Assembly (NCBI GenBank): GCA_937124525.1
Contig: CAKZLA010000546.1
Location: 1 to 5,460, forward strand
Direction of reading: 5' to 3'
DNA length: 5,460 nt
Origin: an uncultured Desulfobacterium sp.
GTDB lineage: Bacteria > Desulfobacterota > Desulfobacteria > Desulfobacterales > Desulfobacteraceae
Shown here piece by piece: positions 1 through 5,458 of this stretch (position 1 is the first letter of the stretch; each line of letters opens with the position of its first letter). The position numbers were made by a program, and so were the translations under genes. The notes beneath the pieces are model-generated. The model saw nothing but the letters and a program-made list of their open reading frames with translations. It was not told the DNA's origin and did not search any database.

Positions 1-1
1 C

Positions 2-799
2 TCCTCTTCCATGGAAGAAATGGCATCCATGACCCGAAAAAATGCTGAAAATGCAACCCATGCCGATACCTTGATGAAGGAGGCAAATCAGGTGGTAAAT
101 ATTGCCAATGGATCCATGGACCGGTTGACCCTATCCATGGCAGATATTTCCAAGGCCAGCGAGGAAACCTCCAAGATTATTAAAACCATTGATGAAATTG
201 CCTTTCAAACCAATCTGCTGGCACTGAATGCAGCGGTGGAAGCGGCCCGGGCCGGTGAAGCCGGGGCAGGATTTGCCGTGGTGGCCGATGAAGTGAGAAA
301 TCTTGCCATGCGGGCCGCAGATGCGGCAAAAAACACCGAAAAATTAATTGCGGAAACCCTGATAAAGGTCAAAGACGGCTCCACGCTGGTTAACGACACC
401 AATGAGGCGTTTCAAAAGGTTTCCCAACGTACTGAAAAAGTGGGGAATCTAATTTTTGAAATATCCGAAGCCTCCAGGGAACAATCCAGCGGTATCGATC
501 AGGTAAACACCGCCATTGCCGATGTGGACAAGGTTACCCAAAGCGCCGTGGTCAATGCCGATTCCTCCGCCGCCGCCGCCGAAGAAATGCGCTCCCAGGC
601 CGAACTTCTCCGGGGCTATGTGGAACAGCTCATTACCCTTGTGACGGGTACCGGGCAAAGCGTGGAAGAGTTTCCCTCCGGTCATTCTTCCAGCCGTTCG
701 CCGGGGAGGCGTGCTGTCATGATACCGGAAAAACAAGATTCTCAAAAAAATGAAATTCGGCCGGATCAGGTGATTCCCTTTGATGACGACATGTTTTAA
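2..799 (+). CDS. Methyl-accepting chemotaxis protein, C-terminal signalling domain (5' truncated by window edge)
   Basis: This is the cytoplasmic signalling part of a chemoreceptor, which in this family controls the kinase CheA through the adaptor CheW. The frame is open to the left edge and reads SSS before the first ATG at 11. That ATG lies inside the conserved methylation-helix motif SSSMEEMA, so it is not the true start; the ligand-binding and membrane segments are missing. Numbering from that ATG, the hairpin tip lies at about residues 60-100 (positions 188-310) with [20 protein letters not shown], then [20 protein letters not shown]. The second methylation helix includes SSAAAAEEM near residues 185-193. 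The returning arm aligns without gaps to E. coli Tsr from memory, and its [14 protein letters not shown] wording recalls the 44-helix receptor class (inference). A flexible, partly acidic tail of about 50 residues ends in PFDDDMF instead of the NWETF-type CheR tether. No other chemotaxis gene is in view. Confidence 0.95.
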   Translation, partial: SSSMEEMASMTRKNAENATHADTLMKEANQVVNIANGSMDRLTLSMADISKASEETSKIIKTIDEIAFQTNLLALNAAVEAARAGEAGAGFAVVADEVRNLAMRAADAAKNTEKLIAETLIKVKDGSTLVNDTNEAFQKVSQRTEKVGNLIFEISEASREQSSGIDQVNTAIADVDKVTQSAVVNADSSAAAAEEMRSQAELLRGYVEQLITLVTGTGQSVEEFPSGHSSSRSPGRRAVMIPEKQDSQKNEIRPDQVIPFDDDMF

Positions 800-819
800 A
801 CTATAGTTGTGACTATAAA

Positions 820-848
820 TTGATTATATCCCATGCAGGGTTTATAAC
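820..848 (+). promoter_or_regulatory. Candidate sigma70 promoter for the GAPDH gene
   Basis: A -35-like TTGATT (820-825) and a -10-like TATAAC (843-848) are separated by 17 bp. They match the consensus at four and five of six bases. Transcription would begin near 855, giving a leader of about 35 nt that carries the AGGAGG Shine-Dalgarno. The site lies in the short gap after the chemoreceptor stop codon, where a separate promoter for a housekeeping gene is expected. It was found by eye only. Confidence 0.4.
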
Positions 849-876
849 CAATGTGCATGAAACAACAACAAACCAC

Positions 877-882
877 AGGAGG
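877..882 (+). promoter_or_regulatory. Strong Shine-Dalgarno fixing the GAPDH start
   Basis: A perfect AGGAGG sits 6 nt before the ATG at 889. It decides the start: the same frame also opens at an ATG at 820, which would add 23 residues unrelated to GAPDH, has no ribosome site and overlaps the candidate promoter. Starting at 889 gives the canonical N-terminus MTIKIGINGFGRIGRN. Confidence 0.85.
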
Positions 883-888
883 TGGGGT

Positions 889-1893
889 ATGACAATAAAG
901 ATTGGTATTAATGGATTTGGCAGAATTGGTAGAAATATTTTCAGGGCCATTAGTAAAGATAAAGCCTTTGCCGATGTGCAGGTGGTGGGCATCAATGATT
1001 TGACGGACAACAAAACCCTGGCCCATCTGTTGAAGTATGATTCGGTCATGGGTACCTTTGACGGCGAAATAACAGGAGATGACACCGGTATCATGGTGGA
1101 TGGTCGCCATATTGCAGTGTCTGACCATCGATCTCCCTCGGACATTCCCTGGGGAGAGCTCGGGGTGGATTATGTGGCTGAATGCACCGGGATTTTTAGG
1201 GACGGCGAGTCCGCACAGGGACACCTGGATGCCGGGGCAAAAAAGGTGATTATCTCAGCACCGGCCAAGGGCGGTGTTAAAACCCTGGTGATGGGGGTAA
1301 ATGAAGATGAGTATGATCCCACCCTGCACCATGTGGTCTCCAATGCCTCCTGCACCACCAATTGCCTGGCACCGGTGGCCCGGGTGATTCTGGATAATTT
1401 CGGCATTAAACGGGGCTTGATGACCACCATCCATGCATACACCGGGGATCAGCGCCTGCTTGATTTTCCCCACAGTGATCTCAGACGGGCAAGGGCCGCA
1501 GGCCTTTCCATGATTCCCACCAAGACCGGTGCGGCGGCAGCCGTAGCCCTTGTCATTCCGGAACTGAAAAATAAATTTGATGGCCTTGCCGTAAGGGTGC
1601 CCACCCCCAATGTATCCCTTGTGGATGTGGTGATGGAGGTGGAAAAAGAGGCAACGGTGCAGGAGGTGAATCAGGCCCTTAAGGCCGCCGCCAATCGATA
1701 TCTGGGGTATTCGGATCTTCCCCTGGTCTCCATTGATTACCAGGGTGATGCCCATTCGTCGGTGGTGGATGCCGGTTCCACAAAGGTCATCGGCACCACG
1801 GTGAAGGTGATGAGCTGGTACGACAATGAATGGGGATACTCCAACCGCATGCTGGATCTTATCCTGCACATGGAAGCTGCAAAGCCCCTGTAA
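889..1893 (+). CDS. gap: Type I glyceraldehyde-3-phosphate dehydrogenase, NAD-type
   Basis: This cytosolic enzyme oxidises and phosphorylates glyceraldehyde 3-phosphate to 1,3-bisphosphoglycerate, reversibly, in glycolysis and gluconeogenesis. The protein has 334 residues, the usual length. The N-terminal Rossmann domain shows GINGFGRIGRN (residues 6-16). The active-site block SNASCTTNCLAP spans 151-162 with catalytic Cys155, and the partner His182 lies in TTIHAYTGDQ. Phosphate-site and fold motifs follow: DLRRARAAGLSMIPT (197-211), TGAAAAVALVIPELKNK (213-229), GLAVRVPTPNVSLVDVV (232-248) and SWYDNEWGYSNR (309-320). Leu after Asp37 (INDLTD) and Pro in DFPHSDLRR are the residues usual in NAD-preferring rather than NADP-preferring enzymes, so NAD use is inferred. 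The segment KAAANRYLGYSD (265-276) looks a few residues shorter than the common form. No pgk or other glycolytic gene is adjacent, so it appears monocistronic, with its own candidate promoter upstream. Confidence 0.97.
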   Translation: MTIKIGINGFGRIGRNIFRAISKDKAFADVQVVGINDLTDNKTLAHLLKYDSVMGTFDGEITGDDTGIMVDGRHIAVSDHRSPSDIPWGELGVDYVAECTGIFRDGESAQGHLDAGAKKVIISAPAKGGVKTLVMGVNEDEYDPTLHHVVSNASCTTNCLAPVARVILDNFGIKRGLMTTIHAYTGDQRLLDFPHSDLRRARAAGLSMIPTKTGAAAAVALVIPELKNKFDGLAVRVPTPNVSLVDVVMEVEKEATVQEVNQALKAAANRYLGYSDLPLVSIDYQGDAHSSVVDAGSTKVIGTTVKVMSWYDNEWGYSNRMLDLILHMEAAKPL

Positions 1894-1978
1894 TTCAGCC
1901 GGGCAGGCCATAAAAGAAACCGGGGTATCCACGCATGTGCGATGCTCTTGTTTTTTTTATATTAGAAAATAAAATTTT

Positions 1979-2000
1979 GGGGCAACCTCTGCAGAGCCCC
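1979..2000. repeat. Small palindromic hairpin at the left end of the structured intergenic segment
   Basis: GGGGC at 1979-1983 pairs with GCCCC at 1996-2000. The interior contains the perfect 10-bp palindrome CTCTGCAGAG (1987-1996), which overlaps the right arm by one base, so the two pairings compete. It lies just after an AT-rich stretch containing eight T residues (1951-1958). The T run is upstream of the hairpin, so this is not an intrinsic terminator for the GAPDH transcript. Confidence 0.35.
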
Positions 2001-2012
2001 CAACGGGCGGCC

Positions 2013-2160
2013 GGTCCGGCACGATCGGACCTAAAGGCGATCAGCCCTTTTGCCCTGCCGGGCGTTAAGAAGCGCAGGCTGTTTGAGGACAAACCTGCCC
2101 GCAGTTCCTGCGCTTTAGACCGGCAGGGCAAAAGGGCCGCCGACGGTCCCGGGCCGATCC
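2013..2160. repeat. Large nested inverted-repeat element (REP/MITE-like or structured RNA)
   Basis: The core is a perfect 18-bp inverted repeat: 2044-2061 (GCCCTTTTGCCCTGCCGG) against 2120-2137. Nested inside is a perfect 9-bp repeat, AAGCGCAGG (2070-2078) with CCTGCGCTT (2107-2115). Innermost is a 5-bp hairpin, GTTTG (2081-2085) and CAAAC (2090-2094), around an AGGA loop. Outside the core, GGCG (2036-2039) can pair with CGCC (2138-2141) across a 4-nt bulge. GGACC (2027-2031) can then pair with GGTCC (2145-2149), or form a local hairpin with GGTCCG (2013-2018). The GATCGG/CCGATC pair (2023-2028, 2154-2159) is another alternative. The segment is clearly GC-richer than the AT-rich DNA before it. 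No transposase is present. The layout fits a non-autonomous palindromic repeat or a cruciform or RNA-forming element; which one cannot be decided from a single copy. Confidence 0.6.
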
Positions 2161-2163
2161 CTA

Positions 2164-2189
2164 ATATGGTCTGCCCGTGGCAGTTATAT
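2164..2189. repeat. Short hairpin between the inverted-repeat element and the next gene
   Basis: CTGCC (2171-2175) and GGCAG (2179-2183) form a perfect 5-bp stem around a CGT loop. ATAT (2164-2167) and ATAT (2186-2189) can extend it past a small internal loop. An A-rich then T-rich stretch (about 2191-2203) follows, but no continuous T run. It might act as a weak terminator or protect an RNA end; neither role is shown. Confidence 0.3.
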
Positions 2190-2245
2190 GAAAAATTTCT
2201 TTTAAGTTGCCCCCAATGCTTTCAAAGACGGAACGCCTCTTGATT

Positions 2246-2251
2246 AAGGAG
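2246..2251 (+). promoter_or_regulatory. Shine-Dalgarno for the coiled-coil membrane protein, with long spacing
   Basis: AAGGAG lies 11 nt before the ATG at 2263, somewhat longer than usual. A nearer ATG at 2254 is followed directly by CCA TAG, so it would encode only two residues, and it sits just 2 nt after the ribosome site. The ATG at 2263 is therefore the working start; its A directly follows the G of that TAG. Confidence 0.6.
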
Positions 2252-2262
2252 CCATGCCATAG

Positions 2263-3270
2263 ATGGAGACATTAAAGATTTCCAGGGAAGACACTGCGCC
2301 TTCCCTTTCTGCGTCCTTTTATAAACAGGAACTCAATGAGCTGAAAATCGAGAAACTGGGAAACAGAATCACCATTATCTCCTTTATCCTTCCCTGCCTC
2401 ATTGGTGCGATTCTCGTATATGTCTACATGGATATCACCCACCGGGTGGTGGATGCCAAGGATTCCAGAAAGAGTGAAATTGAGCTGATCACCCAGGATA
2501 TGGAAATGAAAATAAACGCCACAAATGTGGAAATTGCCAAGTTAAAATTTTCCCTGGATCAACAACTGCCTGCCATTACAGCCCAGATCGAAGAAATTTC
2601 CGTACTCAAGGCCAATCGGGAGGAAACCCTTGCCTCATTGGAAAGCCTGAAAACAGACATGACACACAATACAGATCAGTATCAAGCGACCATTCATATC
2701 ATCGACCGGACCAACAAAGAAAATCTGGCCATTATCAATAAAACAGGCGATCGACTCAAGAACAATGCCCAAGCCTTTGAGCAGCACATCTCCCAGCGCA
2801 TGAAAACCCTTGAAACCCGTTTTAACGAGACATTGACGGCCTTTGAAACTTCTTTAAAAAAGGATCTTGCCCGGATGGAGAGCCTGGATCTGAACCTTTC
2901 CTCCTATGAAATGACCATAAAAACCCTTGGGGAAGATCTCAGCCAGACAAAGGCAGCATTTAACAAACAGTTACAACAGACTGTCAGCCAAAAGGAAGTG
3001 GAAAGCCTCAAGAACCAATTAAAGCTGAAGATCAATCACAAGGCATTGACCACCGGGCTTGACAAACTCAACAAGTCCATTGATACCCGCCTGACACAAC
3101 TTGAAAAAAATGTTAACAAAGCCTTGGGCAATGCCGGCAAGTCTGCCATAACAAAAACAATCTCTTCTAAAACCCAAAAAAAATCCCCCCCTGAAACAAA
3201 AAAGATCGTTCCCCTGGTCATCTCTGTTCCGGAACCGGGCAAAATTTCAGAAACAGATCTCACTCAGTAA
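2263..3270 (+). CDS. Unrecognised single-pass membrane protein with long coiled coil
   Basis: I do not recognise a family for this 335-residue protein. Residues 1-35 are charged and probably cytoplasmic, ending in KIEKLGNR. A single hydrophobic segment follows at about 36-56 (TIISFILPCLIGAILVYVYM), with no signal-peptidase site, so it is likely a membrane anchor. From about 66 to 290 the sequence is almost uniformly rich in Glu, Lys, Gln, Leu and Ile with heptad-like spacing and few Pro or Gly, which indicates a long coiled coil. Residues from about 291 on are a low-complexity Ser/Thr/Lys/Pro tail (SSKTQKKSPPETKK) ending in a short hydrophobic patch and a polar end. Positive charge before the anchor suggests N-in topology with the coil in the periplasm (inference). 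It precedes rfaE1 on the same strand with a 58-bp gap and no visible terminator, so co-transcription is plausible. A scaffold or envelope role is only a guess. Confidence 0.8.
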   Translation: METLKISREDTAPSLSASFYKQELNELKIEKLGNRITIISFILPCLIGAILVYVYMDITHRVVDAKDSRKSEIELITQDMEMKINATNVEIAKLKFSLDQQLPAITAQIEEISVLKANREETLASLESLKTDMTHNTDQYQATIHIIDRTNKENLAIINKTGDRLKNNAQAFEQHISQRMKTLETRFNETLTAFETSLKKDLARMESLDLNLSSYEMTIKTLGEDLSQTKAAFNKQLQQTVSQKEVESLKNQLKLKINHKALTTGLDKLNKSIDTRLTQLEKNVNKALGNAGKSAITKTISSKTQKKSPPETKKIVPLVISVPEPGKISETDLTQ

Positions 3271-3328
3271 CCCAGGATATGCCTTATTCAGCCCTTTTTA
3301 ACCCCCAAAAACAGAGAAAAGCCTTTCC

Positions 3329-4312
3329 ATGAAATTCAACTTACAAGATCATCTGCCAGATATTCACATCCTTGTCATCGGCGACATCATGCTTGACCAA
3401 TACATCTGGGGAAAGGTGGGCAGAATTTCCCCGGAGGCCCCTGTCCCCATTGTCCATGTGCAAAGCAAAACTCACACAGTGGGCGGGGCTGGTAATGTTG
3501 CCCGCAATCTCAATGCCGTGGGATGCCATGCCAGTGTCATGGGACGATGCGGCACAGATAAAGCAGGTCAAAAAATCATGGAATTGCTGGACCATCATAA
3601 GATCGGGCACCATCTTTTTGTTGATGACACGTTTTTGACCATCACCAAAACCCGGGTCATTGCACTGAAACAGCAACTGCTGCGCATTGATGAGGAGGAG
3701 ATCACTCCGTTGGAGGGACCCTCCATGGAGAAATTCCTGGGCAACATTGACGTCATCCTACCCAAGGTCAACGGTGTTATTTTATCGGATTATGGAAAGG
3801 GATTGCTCCAAAGTCCAGGGATAACGGAAAAGGTCATTCAATCGTGCAACATTCGGAATATACCGGTGGTGGTTGATCCCAAGGGTACGGACTGGTACCG
3901 TTACCAGGGAGCCACCTGCATTACCCCCAACGCCTCAGAATTAAAACTGATTGCAGGCAACAGACCCGTGGACAATGATGCAGACCTGGCCCAAACCGCA
4001 CAAAAAATATGCCACAAATTTTCCCTTAAGCGACTTCTGGTAACCCGGGGTCCCAAAGGAATGTGCCTGGCTGGCACTGCGACATCCCCCTTTTTAATTC
4101 CCACCCAGGCCCGGGAGGTGTACGATGTGTCTGGAGCAGGAGACACCGCCATTGCCATTTTTACGGCAGGCCTGTCCCTGGGACTCTCCTTTGAAGAGGC
4201 GGCCACCCTTGCCAATAAAGCCGCAGGCGTGGTGGTGGGGAAGGTTGGTACCCAGCCCTTGACGGCCCGGGAACTCCAGCAATGTGTGCCCACTAAAAAC
4301 TGTGATTTGTAA
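3329..4312 (+). CDS. rfaE1: D-glycero-beta-D-manno-heptose-7-phosphate kinase (single-domain RfaE1/HldA)
   Basis: This cytosolic PfkB-family sugar kinase phosphorylates D-glycero-D-manno-heptose 7-phosphate to the 1,7-bisphosphate, a step towards ADP-heptose for the LPS inner core. The 327 residues closely follow the N-terminal half of E. coli HldE. They show VIGDIMLDQYIWG (16-28), RISPEAPVPIV (32-42), GGAGNVARNL (52-61, the first PfkB signature), LSDYGKGLL (152-160), VVDPKGTDWYRYQGAT (181-196), TPNASE (199-204) and LLVTRGPKGM (236-245). The second signature, YDVSGAGDTAIAI (265-277), contains the catalytic Asp272. AAGVVVGKVGT (298-308) closes the fold. The adenylyltransferase half found in HldE is absent, so a separate rfaE2/hldC gene is expected elsewhere. 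The ATG at 3329 aligns with the family start although only a weak purine-rich AGAGAAAAG precedes it. The 3' end faces the lytic transglycosylase gene across 17 bp. Confidence 0.95.
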   Translation: MKFNLQDHLPDIHILVIGDIMLDQYIWGKVGRISPEAPVPIVHVQSKTHTVGGAGNVARNLNAVGCHASVMGRCGTDKAGQKIMELLDHHKIGHHLFVDDTFLTITKTRVIALKQQLLRIDEEEITPLEGPSMEKFLGNIDVILPKVNGVILSDYGKGLLQSPGITEKVIQSCNIRNIPVVVDPKGTDWYRYQGATCITPNASELKLIAGNRPVDNDADLAQTAQKICHKFSLKRLLVTRGPKGMCLAGTATSPFLIPTQAREVYDVSGAGDTAIAIFTAGLSLGLSFEEAATLANKAAGVVVGKVGTQPLTARELQQCVPTKNCDL

Positions 4313-4329
4313 CGTTGGCGTTTTCTGGA

Positions 4330-5397
4330 TTATTTCTTTTTCTCACCAGCCCCCACCACCAGGACATCCCCCGGGTGGATATAACTCTTAAACGTCAATT
4401 TATTCAACTGGAGCAGGGTCAGCACAGAAATATTGTATTTTCGGGCAATCATGGTTAAATTTTCCCCCTTTTTAACCACATGTGTTCTTCGATTGTTTTT
4501 AGCCATCCACTTGGCAGCAAGAGACTGAAACCGTTTATTAAACCCCTTACCCGTGCCCCTGGGGACGGTTAGATCGTAAGTTCTTTTACAAAGAAAATTT
4601 CCCCTGAGCTCAGGGTTCAGTTCTTTGATCTCTTTAAAAACAGTATGGGCGGCCTTTGCCACCAGGTTTAAATTCAACCTGCCCGGTGATGTAAGCCGGA
4701 CATTGTCATGGGGTTCCAGGGGGTAATAATCTGTCTTTTTCAGGACAAATCCATATTTTTCAGGCTCTTCCATGATCATCTTCACCACAGCGATTTTCAG
4801 CATATAGCGCTGGGTCTCCAGGGACAGGTAAAGGGAATAATAATCTTTGACGTCCTGTAATTCAATGGCTGTGGCAAGGCCGTTTTCTCCCATATTATAG
4901 GCCGCCAAGGCAAGGCGCCATGATCCAAAGCGGTCAAATTGTTGACGCAGATAGCGCGCGGCGCCTTGCAGATTCTGCGCCGGGACCAGTGGATCGACCC
5001 CCAACGCATCAGCTGTGCCGGGCATCAACTGGGCCAGCCCGATCGCCCCTTTGTGCGACCTTGCCGAAACTTGCCAGCCCGATTCCTGCTGAACCAACCG
5101 CAAGAACAAATCCACCGGCACCCCATGGCGCTGTGCTGCCGCCTTTGCCATGGTCAGGTACGGCCCGCGGTAATGCCCCCGGTAACTTTTTACAGCACCG
5201 CCCCATTTTGACGGCGTATTCACGGCCTGAGGTTTGAGCCGGACCGATGCGCTATATTGCGCACGCGCCCGCGTATCGAGCACACGGGTCTGCGACTTGA
5301 AGATGCTGGACCGCTGCTTGGTCGAGAACATATCCGCCTTCGCGCTAATCGGCACCGCAAAGAGCAGCGCAGCAGAAAACGCGATTAGCCAACGCAT
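4330..5397 (-). CDS. Mosaic lytic transglycosylase: SLT catalytic domain plus C-terminal LysM
   Basis: Enzymes of this type cleave the MurNAc-GlcNAc bond of peptidoglycan in the periplasm. The preferred start at 5397 gives 355 residues and places a signal peptide at the N-terminus (MRWLIAFSAALLFAVPISAKA, cleavage near 20-22). An in-frame ATG at 5454 would add 19 polar residues before it. The SLT domain shows LFLRLVQQESGW (97-108) with catalytic Glu105, then SHKGAIGLAQLMPGTA (114-129) and SWRLALAAYNMGENG (159-173). Residues 183-300 resemble the post-catalytic region of deltaproteobacterial MltD-like proteins (YLSLETQRYMLKI, EEPEKYGF, LNPELRG). A LysM peptidoglycan-binding domain spans about 305-347 (THVVKKGENLTMIARKYNIS), followed by a basic GEKKK end. 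Residues 1 to about 160 instead match Rhodobacteraceae enzymes as I know them (FKSQTRVLDTRARAQYS, YRGPYLTMAKAAAQRHGVP). The frame is intact, but the gene may be an assembly chimera. Confidence 0.85.
   Translation of the reverse strand: MRWLIAFSAALLFAVPISAKADMFSTKQRSSIFKSQTRVLDTRARAQYSASVRLKPQAVNTPSKWGGAVKSYRGHYRGPYLTMAKAAAQRHGVPVDLFLRLVQQESGWQVSARSHKGAIGLAQLMPGTADALGVDPLVPAQNLQGAARYLRQQFDRFGSWRLALAAYNMGENGLATAIELQDVKDYYSLYLSLETQRYMLKIAVVKMIMEEPEKYGFVLKKTDYYPLEPHDNVRLTSPGRLNLNLVAKAAHTVFKEIKELNPELRGNFLCKRTYDLTVPRGTGKGFNKRFQSLAAKWMAKNNRRTHVVKKGENLTMIARKYNISVLTLLQLNKLTFKSYIHPGDVLVVGAGEKKK
4888..4935. other. Probable chimeric junction between two genomes
   Basis: To the right of this interval the coding text and composition are alphaproteobacterial; to the left they are desulfobacterial. 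By hand count GC is about 58% over 4981-5460 and about 45% over 4321-4920. The interval encodes FGSWRLALAAYNMG, the most conserved stretch shared by both enzyme families. AAYNAGP would be expected if the alphaproteobacterial gene continued; AAYNMGENGL is the desulfobacterial form. The switch therefore lies where two unrelated genes could share a run of near-identical bases. Exact breakpoints cannot be fixed without both parent sequences. Confidence 0.65.
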
Positions 5398-5431
5398 ATC
5401 CAAATCTGTCCCCAAGACTTCGTTGGTCGTC

Positions 5432-5458
5432 TTTATATTGATTTTTCGCGGCATTCAA
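5432..5458 (-). promoter_or_regulatory. Weak promoter candidate upstream of the lytic transglycosylase
   Basis: On the minus strand a TTGAAT (5458-5453) and a TATAAA (5437-5432) are separated by 15 bp, shorter than the optimal 17. If used, transcription would start near 5425. That is compatible with translation from the ATG at 5397 but not from the ATG at 5454. The site belongs to the alphaproteobacterial-looking side of the junction. Confidence 0.2.

Noticed and set aside
449..745. Minus-strand open frames inside the chemoreceptor, GAPDH, rfaE1 and transglycosylase genes
   Set aside because: They are antisense or shifted readings of strongly conserved coding sequences with no motifs or ribosome sites of their own.
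820..888. 23-residue N-terminal extension of GAPDH from the ATG at 820
   Set aside because: There is no ribosome site, it overlaps the candidate promoter, and the extension is unlike any GAPDH. The ATG at 889 has a perfect AGGAGG and the canonical N-terminus.
1933..1958. Intrinsic terminator after gap (hairpin followed by eight T residues)
   Set aside because: The T run is clear, but the only stem before it is GCAT/ATGC, four base pairs with a 5-nt loop. That is too weak to call.
1935..2243. 102-codon open frame across the intergenic region
   Set aside because: It runs straight through the inverted-repeat element, has no ribosome site, and its amino acid text (many Arg, Pro, Ala, no recognisable motif) reflects the palindromic GC-rich DNA. 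It is most likely not a gene.
4296..4324. Bidirectional terminator between the convergent rfaE1 and lytic transglycosylase genes
   Set aside because: AACG/CGTT and AAAAC/GTTTT pairings exist around the rfaE1 stop codon, but the stems are short and AT-rich, and the T run is brief.
5398..5454. 19-residue N-terminal extension of the lytic transglycosylase from the ATG at 5454
   Set aside because: It would bury the signal peptide behind a polar leader, and I see no ribosome site before it within the few bases available.
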